Under the pieces are notes generated by a model. It ran no database searches and was not told the DNA's origin. It saw only the letters and a program-made list of their open reading frames with translations. 64,000 nucleotides of DNA, from assembly GCA_019359515.1 (NCBI GenBank), contig JAHHHC010000023.1, positions 33,915-97,914 of the forward strand. The letters are read 5' to 3'. Of this stretch, positions 38,044-46,930 are shown piece after piece (the first letter of the stretch is position 1; the number at the start of each line of letters is the position of its first letter). This stretch comes from Desmonostoc vinosum HA7617-LM4 (GTDB lineage Bacteria; Cyanobacteriota; Cyanobacteriia; Cyanobacteriales; Nostocaceae). The position numbers and the translations under genes are program-made.

Positions 38044-39309
38044 ATGAGTTCAGAATCCCTAAACACTCTACGAATGCAAATTGCCCGTCAAGTTGCTCAT
38101 TGGGTAATGGCAGCCCAACGCCTCGGCAGCCTGGATGATTTAGCTTCTTTGAGTGCTTGGGAAGGGCTTGAACGCTATTTAGGTATTGTGTTACGTCAAA
38201 ATTTACTCACAGCCGTTAATCAACTGCATCAGCAAGCAAAGTTCCTTCAGGCTCAGTGGAATGCCGCAGAAACAATCAGCGATTTTAGGCGAGTTCAATA
38301 TCAACTCGTTCAATTTCGCAAACGTTATCTTAGAACCGAAATTTTGCTCGACTTCTATGCTGATGCCATTAATACCCGAACAAACCCCACGATTTCTGCT
38401 CTCTTACGTGCCTGTGACGCGCTCTGCCTCAAGAGTATGACACCTTTACTACAACCATTAGGTAAATCTACGCCCCCTGTTCTAACTTACCTCGACCAAG
38501 GTTTAGGTGCATCAATCCTCAAAGCTGGTTTACGCCTTTGGGATGGAAAGACAGAGAGTGCCGTTGCAGCCATTAAAATTGTGCGGCATAACCTCTATCG
38601 CCCAACGGCTCTAATTCATGAGGCAGGACATCAAATTGCTCATATTCTGGGTTGGAATCAAGAACTAGCAGCAATACTAGAGCGGGAACTCTCAAGCGAT
38701 TCAAAAGAACTGGCCCAAATTTGGGCCAGTTGGTCATCAGAAATTGCCGCAGATACGATCGCCTTCGTCTACACCGGATACGCGGCTGTTGCGGGGTTGC
38801 ACGATGTTCTAGCTGGGGGCGATGCATTTGTTTTCAATTTCATTCCCGGCGATCCTCATCCTGTAAGTTATGTCCGTGTATTGCTGGGTGTGGAGATGTG
38901 TCGTCAGTTTTTTGGCACAGGCCCCTGGGATCAACTCGCCTATTCGTGGAGTCATAGTCATCTTCTCGAACAAGCTCACCCTACCGTTCGCGCTGTGTTG
39001 CAAACATCTTTACCATTGCTGCCAAAAATTAGTGAACTGGCGTTATCTACACCCATGCGATCGCTTGGTGGACAAGCACTGGTGAATTTAATCGATCCTC
39101 GCAGGGTACAGCCATCGACATTGCTGAAATTGGAATATCAGATTGGCTCAGCTCTCTACACCTCTCATCATTGGGTGCAAACAGAGGCATTAAGATTGCT
39201 CGCCCTCTCTGGCTATAAAGCAGCAACCTTACCTGAACAATCTTTAGAGATTTTGCAGCAGCAACGGGATTGGATGGTGAGGCTGGGATTGTCCTTGCAG
39301 GCGGTATAA
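38044..39309 (+). CDS. HEAGH zinc-metalloprotein (putative peptidase)
   Basis: A 421-residue protein from the ATG at 38044, with ribosome site GGGAG; an upstream TTG at 38029 is in frame. The zinc motif HEAGH covers residues 192-196, and Glu233 in SSEIAADTIAF gives the E-x-x-x-D pattern that completes a gluzincin site. The N-terminal 180 residues are helical. No signal peptide or TM helix is seen. Peptidase activity is likely but the family is not recognised. It is part of the 35.4-43.5 kb island. Confidence 0.75.
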   Translation: MSSESLNTLRMQIARQVAHWVMAAQRLGSLDDLASLSAWEGLERYLGIVLRQNLLTAVNQLHQQAKFLQAQWNAAETISDFRRVQYQLVQFRKRYLRTEILLDFYADAINTRTNPTISALLRACDALCLKSMTPLLQPLGKSTPPVLTYLDQGLGASILKAGLRLWDGKTESAVAAIKIVRHNLYRPTALIHEAGHQIAHILGWNQELAAILERELSSDSKELAQIWASWSSEIAADTIAFVYTGYAAVAGLHDVLAGGDAFVFNFIPGDPHPVSYVRVLLGVEMCRQFFGTGPWDQLAYSWSHSHLLEQAHPTVRAVLQTSLPLLPKISELALSTPMRSLGGQALVNLIDPRRVQPSTLLKLEYQIGSALYTSHHWVQTEALRLLALSGYKAATLPEQSLEILQQQRDWMVRLGLSLQAV

Positions 39310-39421
39310 AAATCAGGGGAGGCGATCGCTTAAACAATTCATGATCAAAAGTTTATTTGCTCAATTGAAAAATATTTTTAAGCATATTCAATTACCCAAT
39401 AAATTCCAGGAGACAGCACCA

Positions 39422-39622
39422 ATGACAAACGGAGAAACTCGACAAGATAATGCCCAATCACAACCAGCAGTTGAGGTAGCCACATCATCAGAAGCAACTC
39501 AAGCTCAATTAGAGTTTTTGGAAATTAAGCAAGCACTAACAGATAGGCAAGCTAAACCAGATCCTCTACCAGGATGGATTTTACCGCGCGTCGATTCTAA
39601 AGCTGCGGCTAGCAATCCATAG
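39422..39622 (+). CDS. Small unknown protein of the island, 66 aa
   Basis: The ATG at 39422 has a good ribosome site (CAGGAGAC); an upstream ATG at 39341 in frame lacks one. The 66-residue product is polar, Ala-, Gln- and Thr-rich in its first half (probably disordered), then EFLEIKQALTDRQ and the Pro-rich LPGWILPRVDS. It has no known family. Its position inside a same-strand run suggests a helper role, for example a chaperone or immunity protein, which is inference. Confidence 0.6.
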   Translation: MTNGETRQDNAQSQPAVEVATSSEATQAQLEFLEIKQALTDRQAKPDPLPGWILPRVDSKAAASNP

Positions 39623-39702
39623 CTAATCGATTTTAGATTTTGGATTTTGGATTTACCCAATACAATTACACCCTTATTTCCCAGTCCCCAATCCCCAAAC
39701 TT

Positions 39703-40863
39703 ATGTTCAGACGCTTTACTACACCATCCGATGGTCTTACTTTTAGAAATAAAGCCGAAATCCTATTTCGCCTGCATCCTAGCGAACTTTCAGCCCTGCT
39801 GGAAATAGCATGGGACTTTAGAGTTTGGGAGGCTAATGAATCACTCGGCCATCCCAGACGGCGGAGCGATATTCCTGGACTGCCAGAGTATTTACTCAAT
39901 ACTCTATTTAGCTCTGCACCCCCTCAGACGGGTTTGCCTAACTTCTTCACGGGAAATCAACAACGATTTGGTATTCCCGCTAGTGTCCCACCCCGCAATG
40001 GAGTGATGTGGGATCACTTAATCTACGCTTATCTGATTGAAAATACTCGTATTTATGACATATTTCGCAAAGTCATTTACGAATATCATCATGGTGAAAA
40101 ATTGGGTGTGCCTCTAGCTAGTTCTCAACACTGGTTGAGAAATACAGAAGAACTATTCTTCAGAGATGCAGCCCCCTTTAGTATCTACTCAGTGGGTAGC
40201 TATGTGCGTCCAGATTCCGGGGCGTCGCGTCGTAATGCTTACTACCGGATGTTTGGCATGGACTTAAATCATGGCATGGAAAATGGTCAACCCTATCCTT
40301 ATGTCAAACCTGATACCGCTAACCGTGATTTTGTCAGTACGTGGGAAGAGTTTCTCAGGGAAGTTTGGGTAGCAATTTCTAATCAAAATAACACTAGCGG
40401 CACTAATCCCCAAGACGACGCTGCAATTCTTGATTTGGCAAAAAGATTACATGACATGCTGAGAACACGCCGCACTAATGGGAACTTATCTCGTGAGGAA
40501 TTCTGGTATGTCTCAATGATGTCATGGTTCCATCTAGCTGTTGAGTTTGATACACCGATTGTGAATTCTTTGAGGGCTGAGGGTGCGAGTGAAGAGGAGC
40601 GATTAAAGAAAATTGGGGAGCGGGTTAGTATGCCACCTCATGGCAGGTCTTTCTATTTCTTTTTGTTAAGCGATCGCATGTCATGGATTTTGACACAACT
40701 GGAAACGGATATCTATCTCAATGAGTTAGCAATTCCGGGTTTCTACACCGTTGGTTCTCCAGTAGAAAGGGTAATGAGAACAATTATTACCTACTGGTCG
40801 CAAGCTACAGGTCGCAACATGAAAGAGAAAGCACGCTCTGTCTCAATTCAAAATAGGGAGTAG
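39703..40863 (+). CDS. Unknown cytoplasmic-type protein of the island
   Basis: A 386-residue protein from the ATG at 39703; the frame runs back to 39640 without a plausible start. It is rich in aromatic residues and Arg: FSIYSVGSYVRPDSGASRRN, DLNHGMENGQPYPYVKPDTA and PPHGRSFYFFLLSDRMSWIL. No signal peptide, TM helix or recognisable catalytic motif was found. It lies 80 bases after the small gene and 100 bases before the protease gene. No function is proposed. Confidence 0.75.
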   Translation: MFRRFTTPSDGLTFRNKAEILFRLHPSELSALLEIAWDFRVWEANESLGHPRRRSDIPGLPEYLLNTLFSSAPPQTGLPNFFTGNQQRFGIPASVPPRNGVMWDHLIYAYLIENTRIYDIFRKVIYEYHHGEKLGVPLASSQHWLRNTEELFFRDAAPFSIYSVGSYVRPDSGASRRNAYYRMFGMDLNHGMENGQPYPYVKPDTANRDFVSTWEEFLREVWVAISNQNNTSGTNPQDDAAILDLAKRLHDMLRTRRTNGNLSREEFWYVSMMSWFHLAVEFDTPIVNSLRAEGASEEERLKKIGERVSMPPHGRSFYFFLLSDRMSWILTQLETDIYLNELAIPGFYTVGSPVERVMRTIITYWSQATGRNMKEKARSVSIQNRE

Positions 40864-40964
40864 GGAGTGGGGGAAGAAAAAGAGTTTCATTCATAACGGG
40901 TAGTGCGCCGTCAGTGGAACACTTAAAAGCAAAAAATATTGACCTCAAAAATAAGGGGATTCCT

Positions 40965-43511
40965 ATGATTTCTTCACCTGATTCTGATGCTTACGAGTTT
41001 GATTCACCCTTCTTAAATGAAACGGTTTTCACCGATGAAGCAGCAACAAAATCTGCACAAGCGTGGGAATCTCGACGTGCCAAGTTTGAACTAGAAAGCC
41101 CTTTCCTGCAAGCATTTGAACCAGGACAAGGGACAATCACCGAACCAAAAGATGAAGAATATGAGGAGTTTTCTGAGGAATTAGATCAAGCAGAATATGC
41201 AGAAGAAGTCTTTGCAGAATCTTGGACTGGAGAGCAAGAGCAACTAGAACCAGAGATAATGGGGGAACGTCCAAATGATTTGGATGTAGATAGAATTTCT
41301 GATGAAAAAGATATTTTAGTAAAGTCAACCATAAACACATTCGAGGCTATAGAACCTGAATTTATTAACGAATTAAAAGAAGCAGAAATCTCTGAAAGTG
41401 CTTGGAGAATGCGCCCTCCATCTCGTTATCAGGCAAATCGTTATATCTGTTGGGCAGAAGCATTTTCCTCTTGGTCAATGGTTACTAAAGGTGTACGAAA
41501 ATTCCCAACAGGTCAAGACGTAATTAACTTTTTGAAACCACTTGGCTTAGTTAACACTGATGACAGTTTGAAACTCCCAAAGGGGATGGACGAGATTCAG
41601 CGTGTTTTTGGTTTGAAGTGTAGAAAATTTGAACAGGGTTATAATCTTTCTGGAATAAATTGGGTGTCTATGCTCAGACATAGCCATTTAATTGTTATTT
41701 TTAAACGACCAACAGCTAGTTATTTTCACTTTGTAGTTGTTTATGGAGTAGATCGTTTCCATATTTGCTTTATGGATCCAGAACTTAATCCAGCTTTGCC
41801 AAGTTTGGATCAAGTAAAAACAAATCGTGTTTGTGCTAAGCTTGAAAACTTTGGTGCTAGAGCAGATGTATTTTGGATATTTTGGAAAGAACAGATATTA
41901 GCTAAAGAATTATTAGAGCCATCAAATATTGATGATCAAAATAATCAGGAATTTTCGGAGTATTTGCTTGATGAAACAGAAGCAGAAGATGTTTTCAATG
42001 AGGAATTTGGGGAAGTGATACATTCTTCAAAACCCAAAAACCATTTTCTCGATAATTTTGATGTAGACACTCAGCCGTATCTAGAATTAACCGAAAACCA
42101 AGAAGCAGTTTGGCATGAATCTGAGATAGATTTAGAAGGAGTGGATTTTGAGGAAAGTGAAGGTGTTTATTTAAACACCTCATCCGATTCGGAGTTACCT
42201 GTTACAAATCAACCAACTCCAGGCTACTTTTATGAAATCCAGCATGGCAAAGGAGGTCTACTCACAACTGCTCAAACAGCTTATCAGATAAAAACCAATG
42301 CCGAACGACTGGAGTGGGCACAACAAATTAATAATCACCCTCTAAACCGTAAGTTTTGGAGAAAGCCTGCTAACAGTTTTGAGCAGAAGTACTTTCCCAA
42401 AGGGATTATTAGCTTTAACCCAACTTTTAGCTGTGGTAAGGAACAGCGCCTTGCCAGTAAAGGTGAGAAAAAGTGTTTTGCTAGGATCTGGATTCCAATC
42501 AAGGAGAGATACACTCATCCCATACTAGGTAGAGCAATTGACCTGCCCAAAAATACTTTGCTTGCCTTGTTGCAGCCAACTAGTAATATCTCTACTGCTG
42601 AACTGGAACTGCTGCAACATGAAACCTCTACGACTGAGCCTCAAAAAAAGCAAACTTTTGAGAAAGTAACTAAACCAAAAGTTTCGCCCCATCGATTTAT
42701 CTGCTCTATTATTGCTACGATTCCGCATCCATCGAACAAGGATGTAGCAGTAACTTATGGGCCAGCGACTGGTGTATTGATTGGTTTTCGACATATCTTG
42801 ACTGCTGCACATGTGTTGTCACAGAAGTGGCTTGACGGTCAGCAACTGAAGGCAGAAATGGTTTTTGTTACCCCTATGCACCAAAGTAAAAGTGGATTAG
42901 CAAAGGTGTACGACGATAATGAAAGCGATTTGATCAATGCGCTATTGACAAGTCACAGACCCTTGGGTTCCTTCCGAGCATCTAGCTACAAGATCCACCC
43001 TCAATATATTAATTCTGCCTCTTCACCAACTGATTCTAATTCTTCACTATTTGATATTGCCTTGATCAAACTGAATACTAGTCTTGGCAGTTTGCCCTGG
43101 GAAAAAGGGCAATTTGGCTACTGGGGTAGCTCACGCTGGGGCGATCGCACTATATTAAGTTCTACAACTAATCGCACACTGCTTGAGAAAAAGAGCATCT
43201 GCCTTGCAGGGTACCCAACACCAAGAATACCCAAACACGGGATTAATCAATGGGAAAGTCGGGGGGCTGTTGATAATGCAAATCTTCCCAAATATGCAAA
43301 AGCAGTCAAAGGTGGATGGATGAGACTGGGTTATCAGACTCAAGCTGAAGATGGGCATTCAGGTAGCCCAGTTTGGGTTACATTCACAAGTAATGACAAG
43401 ACGTTTCGCAAATTGGTAGCAGTTCATAGTGACGGCGGTTCTGGCGTTGAAGCCCAAAGCGGCGTACTGATTACCCCAGAAGTTTTGGATTGGATTCAAA
43501 AATCTCAATGA
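40965..43511 (+). CDS. Dual-protease protein: papain-like plus LysM-like plus trypsin-like domains
   Basis: An 848-residue protein from the ATG at 40965 (AAGGGGA ribosome site); the frame is open back to 40914. Residues 1-145 are acidic with DSPFL and ESPFL motifs. Residues 150-310 resemble a papain-like or C39-like peptidase with Cys162 (RYICWAEAF), His255 (HFVVVYGV) and Asp271 (FMDPELN). An acidic linker follows. Residues 420-480 (GYFYEIQHGKGGLLTTAQTA) resemble a LysM-like module. Residues 575-848 are a trypsin/V8-like serine protease with His616 (TAAHVL), Asp697 (DIALIKL) and Ser799 (GHSGSP). No signal peptide is seen. Two independent protease sites in one protein is unusual. Confidence 0.85.
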   Translation: MISSPDSDAYEFDSPFLNETVFTDEAATKSAQAWESRRAKFELESPFLQAFEPGQGTITEPKDEEYEEFSEELDQAEYAEEVFAESWTGEQEQLEPEIMGERPNDLDVDRISDEKDILVKSTINTFEAIEPEFINELKEAEISESAWRMRPPSRYQANRYICWAEAFSSWSMVTKGVRKFPTGQDVINFLKPLGLVNTDDSLKLPKGMDEIQRVFGLKCRKFEQGYNLSGINWVSMLRHSHLIVIFKRPTASYFHFVVVYGVDRFHICFMDPELNPALPSLDQVKTNRVCAKLENFGARADVFWIFWKEQILAKELLEPSNIDDQNNQEFSEYLLDETEAEDVFNEEFGEVIHSSKPKNHFLDNFDVDTQPYLELTENQEAVWHESEIDLEGVDFEESEGVYLNTSSDSELPVTNQPTPGYFYEIQHGKGGLLTTAQTAYQIKTNAERLEWAQQINNHPLNRKFWRKPANSFEQKYFPKGIISFNPTFSCGKEQRLASKGEKKCFARIWIPIKERYTHPILGRAIDLPKNTLLALLQPTSNISTAELELLQHETSTTEPQKKQTFEKVTKPKVSPHRFICSIIATIPHPSNKDVAVTYGPATGVLIGFRHILTAAHVLSQKWLDGQQLKAEMVFVTPMHQSKSGLAKVYDDNESDLINALLTSHRPLGSFRASSYKIHPQYINSASSPTDSNSSLFDIALIKLNTSLGSLPWEKGQFGYWGSSRWGDRTILSSTTNRTLLEKKSICLAGYPTPRIPKHGINQWESRGAVDNANLPKYAKAVKGGWMRLGYQTQAEDGHSGSPVWVTFTSNDKTFRKLVAVHSDGGSGVEAQSGVLITPEVLDWIQKSQ

Positions 43512-43584
43512 TAGGGAACAGGGAATAAGCTAGTAGTCATTTAAATTACATCTTTGCGTCTTAACGATTTGAATTTTGAATTGG

Positions 43585-44082
43585 TAAGCTAAAAAACATC
43601 TAAATTACATAATTAAATTAAATAAAACTCTTGTGGGGTGGGCCGAAAAGCCATTGGTGTCAACTTAAGCTAGAAATAGCTTCGGTGTTGGCTTCCTCAC
43701 CCGCCAAGAAATTTATTTCTTGGCTAATAGCTCAAGTCTACTGAAGTAGACTCAAAATCTTGGGGGATATTCAGTCATCTTGAGATGACTTTTGCTATCA
43801 GCAAGGAACTTCAGTTCTTTGCGGGACATCGGTTCTACGTTAACTTGACGCCAATGGCCGGAAAGCCCGCCCTAATTATCCCTTTTATGTCACTCTCGGA
43901 AAGTAATAATCAAAGCAAGATTCTGAAACTTTCATCCAATCTAGCTTTGAGCCTTTATTTTCTAACAGTAACTAAAATTTATAACCAAAAGCTTAAAACT
44001 AAAGCTCCAAAAGGCTTTCAGCGATAGGCTTCTCCCAAACTGACAAAACAGGGTTATGCAAGTTATATGTGGAACAGCTTAT
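43585..44082. repeat. Composite repeat element, long copy with nested insertions
   Basis: The left end (TAAGCTAAAAAACATCTAAA at 43585 onward, then AAACTCTTGTGGGGTGGGC) and right end (TTATGCAAGTTATATGTGGA at 44054-44082) match the two ends of a 104-base element at 46827-46930 in opposite orientation. This copy is about 500 bases because other sequence, including the hairpin element at 43651-43857, sits inside. The gap 43512-44288 contains no supported gene; an 80-codon frame at 43785 reads through the repeat. Confidence 0.75.
43651..43857. mobile_element. MITE-like hairpin element with 25-base inverted ends
   Basis: The ends CCATTGGTGTCAACTTAAGC (43651 on) and the complement of the sequence ending ACTTGACGCCAATGG are inverted repeats matching at about 21 of 25 positions. 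Inside are hairpins CCAAGAAATTTATTTCTTGG, AGTCTACTGAAGTAGACT, AGTCATCTTGAGATGACT and GCAAGGAACTTCAGTTCTTTGC. The order is the same as at 32583-32764, but the termini differ. There is no coding capacity, so it would have to move by transposase supplied elsewhere. Confidence 0.75.
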
Positions 44083-44092
44083 GAATATGGTC

Positions 44093-44121
44093 AAAAAAAT
44101 GACTCTGAAACTCAGAGTCAT
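44093..44121 (-). terminator. Rho-independent terminator for gnd
   Basis: A 10-base perfect stem (ATGACTCTGA, 44099-44108, with 44112-44121) and a 3-base loop. On the minus strand it is followed directly by a run of T (44093-44099). It lies 168 bases beyond the gnd stop. Confidence 0.85.
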
Positions 44122-44288
44122 GACATAATTGATATTCTGAAATTTGCTTCAGTATTGAGTACTGGGAAATTGTGACAAAATTTGTGCTTGGGTAAAGCGG
44201 AATTCCATAATTTTTCCGCTTTCAACCAAATCCCCAGTCCCCAGTTCCTTTCACCTTGCACAATACGCCCATTTAGAGCAGTGAAAGA

Positions 44289-45728
44289 TTATTTCTTATC
44301 AGCTTCAGCAATGGGAACCCATTCGGTATGGAATGCGCCAGCACCGGGCTTATCAAGACGTAGGTAGGTGTGTGCGCCAAAGTAGTCGCGTTGAGCTTGA
44401 GTGAGGTTTTGGGGCAAGCGATCGCGGCGATAACTGTCAAAATAATCTAAAGATGCGCTAAATGCAGGTACTGGAATTCCCAATTTCGCTGCTGTCATAA
44501 TTACCTCGCGCCAAGCAGCCTGTCTATCAAGAATAGTCTGCTTAAACTCAGGAGCTAATAACAAGTTTGGCAATGCTGGATTTTCATTAAAAGCCTTCTT
44601 GATTTTATTCAAGAAGCCAGCACGAATAATACAGCCACCCTTCCAAATCCGCGCCATTTCGCTCAAATTCAAATCCCAGTTATATGTTTTGGAAGCTGTA
44701 GATAGCAGTGCCATCCCTTGAGCGTAAGAACAGATTTTTGAGCAGTAGAGAGCATCGCGCACCATATTGACAAATTCTTTAATTTGTCCATCATATTTGC
44801 CACTGGGGCCTGTAAGCACCTTAGATGCTGCTACCCGTTCCTCTTTAATCGAAGAAATAATCCGGGCATTTACCGCCGCTGTAATCGTCGGAATCGAAAC
44901 TCCTAATTCCAGTGCAGTTTGTACAGTCCAACGTCCAGTTCCCTTTTGTCCTGCGGCATCAACAATCAAATCTACTAAGGGTAGATTCGTTTCTGGGTCA
45001 ATGTATGGGAAGATATTAGATGTAATCTCAATCAAAAATGAATTGAGTTCATCGGTAGTATTCCATTCCGTGAATACTTCATGTAACTGTTTATGATCTA
45101 GTCCCGCAGCATTTTTCAGTAAATCGTAGGCTTCTGCAATTAGCTGCATATCACCATACTCAATACCGTTGTGTACCATTTTGACATAGTGACCAGAACC
45201 ACCAGGGCCAATATAGGTTACACAAGGGCCATCATCGACTTGGGCAGCAATTTTGTTAAAAATTGGCGAGAGATATTCGTAGGAACTTTTTGTACCTCCG
45301 GGCATGAGTGACGGGCCATTCAGCGCACCTTCTTCACCGCCGCTGACACCCATACCGATAAACCGAAATCCGGCAGGTTCTAATTCCTTGGTGCGTCGTT
45401 CCGTATCTTCAAACCAAGAGTTGCCACCATCGATAATGATATCGCCTTCATCTAGCAAGGGTTTAAGTTGAGCAATCACTGCATCTACTGGTTTACCAGC
45501 TTGCACCATTACTAGAATTTTGCGGGGACGTTCCAAAGATGCAACAAATTCCTCTAAGGTAAAGGCGGCTTTGACGTTCCGTCCTGGCGCGCGTTGCGCC
45601 ATAAACGCATCCGTTTTTTCTCGGGAGCGGTTGTACACTGCAATTGGGAAGCCATTACGCTCAACATTTAGAGCGATATTTTCACCCATAACGGCTAATC
45701 CAATCACACCAAAGCTTTGTAGTGTCAT
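44289..45728 (-). CDS. gnd: 6-phosphogluconate dehydrogenase (decarboxylating)
   Basis: A 479-residue enzyme of the oxidative pentose phosphate pathway that oxidises 6-phosphogluconate to ribulose 5-phosphate with NADP. The N-terminal Rossmann motif is [15 protein letters not shown]. The substrate-binding signature [19 protein letters not shown] and the catalytic [20 protein letters not shown] segment are intact, as is the C-terminal [19 protein letters not shown]. In heterocysts this pathway supplies reductant for nitrogenase. It is monocistronic with a terminator, divergent from ycf66. Confidence 0.98.
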   Translation of the reverse strand: MTLQSFGVIGLAVMGENIALNVERNGFPIAVYNRSREKTDAFMAQRAPGRNVKAAFTLEEFVASLERPRKILVMVQAGKPVDAVIAQLKPLLDEGDIIIDGGNSWFEDTERRTKELEPAGFRFIGMGVSGGEEGALNGPSLMPGGTKSSYEYLSPIFNKIAAQVDDGPCVTYIGPGGSGHYVKMVHNGIEYGDMQLIAEAYDLLKNAAGLDHKQLHEVFTEWNTTDELNSFLIEITSNIFPYIDPETNLPLVDLIVDAAGQKGTGRWTVQTALELGVSIPTITAAVNARIISSIKEERVAASKVLTGPSGKYDGQIKEFVNMVRDALYCSKICSYAQGMALLSTASKTYNWDLNLSEMARIWKGGCIIRAGFLNKIKKAFNENPALPNLLLAPEFKQTILDRQAAWREVIMTAAKLGIPVPAFSASLDYFDSYRRDRLPQNLTQAQRDYFGAHTYLRLDKPGAGAFHTEWVPIAEADKK

Positions 45729-45898
45729 AAATTTGTTTGGCTAACTCTTGCAGATCCTTTTATCTTTAAGGGTAGTCCGAGATTTTCGCTTCTCTTCTAA
45801 AGAAGACATTAAGAGTTAATCTAAACGACAAAAATCCACAACTAACATAGATAATTGGTTCTAATTTGTATCTTAGTCAACAATTCACTGGCAAAATG

Positions 45899-46034
45899 AG
45901 GGATTAGGGACTGGGGATTAGGGACTGGGGACTGGGAAAAAATTTAATTTTCTAAATTAGTTTTTCCTAAAATTTCATACTCAGTACCAAATCCCCAACC
46001 CCTAGCCCCTAGCCCCCAGCCCCTAGTCCCTAGT
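45899..46034. repeat. Inverted pair of heptamer repeats upstream of ycf66
   Basis: GGGATTAGGGACTGGGGATT and further G-rich units at 45899-45938 face C-rich CCTAGCCCCTAGCCCCCAGC units at 45991-46034. The two arms could pair imperfectly into a long hairpin about 55 bases across the loop. The C-rich arm ends just before the AAAGGAG ribosome site of ycf66. These units are of the STRR type. No gene is present in 45729-46051. Confidence 0.7.
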
Positions 46035-46051
46035 CAAAGGAGTAAGCAACA

Positions 46052-46756
46052 ATGCTGGCGTATGTCCTAGCTTTAGCGATCGGTCTTGGTAGCTTAGCAA
46101 TTTACTTAGCAGCTTTCTTTTTTCCGGAAATCCATCGTAAGAATGATTTTATCTGGAGTGGTGTAGGACTTTTCTACGCCTTGGTTCTATGGGTGTTTGC
46201 ACCGCGCATTACTGGAGGACTACTGTTAGGTCATGTAGCTAGTGTTGCTCTTTTGATGTGGTTTGGTTGGCAAACTCTTTCACTACGTCGCCAATTGACA
46301 CCACTCTTGCAACAAACCCAAGTACCCAGCCCTGAGACAGTAAAAACCACAATTCAAACACAAGCAAATAAGTTATCTCTGCAAGAACGGCTTGCTCAGT
46401 TGCAACGGGATATAGGCAGCACATTTAGCGGTGTGAAAAAACAAGTAAAACAACCCGCAACTGAAAAGACATCAAAGGCAGCACAACCTGAGACTGTTAG
46501 TTCTACAACAAAAGAGCAATCCGTTGTAGAGATTCTTGACAAAACTACTCCAATACCCACTGATACAGAAACAAAAACTGAAATTATACCGGAGGTAATT
46601 CCACCAAATTCTCCATCTCCCGAATTGGTGGAAGCAGCGCAAGTAGATGTGGCAACTGAGAACAAAGAACCAATTCCCGTAGAGGAAATTGCCCCAGATG
46701 CGGTACTTGCTCCCCCAGCAGAAACGCCACCGGAACAGACACCACCACATAATTAG
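46052..46756 (+). CDS. ycf66: Ycf66 family membrane protein
   Basis: A 234-residue protein starting MLAYVLALAIGLGSLAIYLA, with three hydrophobic helices in the first 85 residues (…FFPEIHRKNDFIWSGVGLFY…). A long, low-complexity Pro/Glu/Thr-rich tail follows (PIPTDTETKTEIIPEVIPPN). The N-terminal part matches Ycf66, a conserved cyanobacterial and plastid family of unknown function linked to photosynthetic membranes. Its ribosome site AAAGGAG is strong. A 7-base-stem hairpin follows the gene. Confidence 0.85.
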   Translation: MLAYVLALAIGLGSLAIYLAAFFFPEIHRKNDFIWSGVGLFYALVLWVFAPRITGGLLLGHVASVALLMWFGWQTLSLRRQLTPLLQQTQVPSPETVKTTIQTQANKLSLQERLAQLQRDIGSTFSGVKKQVKQPATEKTSKAAQPETVSSTTKEQSVVEILDKTTPIPTDTETKTEIIPEVIPPNSPSPELVEAAQVDVATENKEPIPVEEIAPDAVLAPPAETPPEQTPPHN

Positions 46757-46765
46757 ACTTTGTGG

Positions 46766-46785
46766 GGCAGGCCGAAAAGCCTGCC
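46766..46785 (+). terminator. Possible terminator of ycf66
   Basis: The GGCAGGC stem pairs with GCCTGCC around loop CGAAAA, followed by TTAAAAATA with no proper T run. It begins 10 bases after the stop at 46756. The same word GGCCGAAAAGCC recurs in the repeat at 43640-43652, so this may be repeat sequence and not a dedicated terminator. Confidence 0.45.
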
Positions 46786-46826
46786 TTAAAAATACAAATA
46801 TTGCGATAAGTCTTCAAGCGAAGATG

Positions 46827-46930
46827 ATAAGCTGTTCCACATATAACTTGCATAATTAGGGCGGGCAAGATGCCCACTCCACAAGAGTTTTATTTAATTT
46901 GATTATGTAATTTAGATGTTTTTTAGCTTA
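46827..46930. repeat. Short copy of the composite repeat element (inverse orientation)
   Basis: 104 bases whose reverse complement starts TAAGCTAAAAAACATCTAAA and ends TGTGGAACAGCTTAT, matching both ends of the 498-base element at 43585-44082. Its ends show a short inverted repeat (TAAGCT). The middle is ACTCTTGTGGAGTGGGCATC, TTGCCCGCCC. It abuts the stop codon of the gene at 46931. Confidence 0.75.

Noticed and set aside
35361..43511. Prophage or integrative element carrying the 35.4-43.5 kb island
   Set aside because: No integrase, attachment repeats, tail or capsid genes or tRNA target were seen; the island may be mobile but nothing in sequence shows how.
43785..44027. 80-codon plus frame downstream of the protease gene
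   Set aside because: It lies inside a composite repeat with hairpins and shows no protein-like composition.
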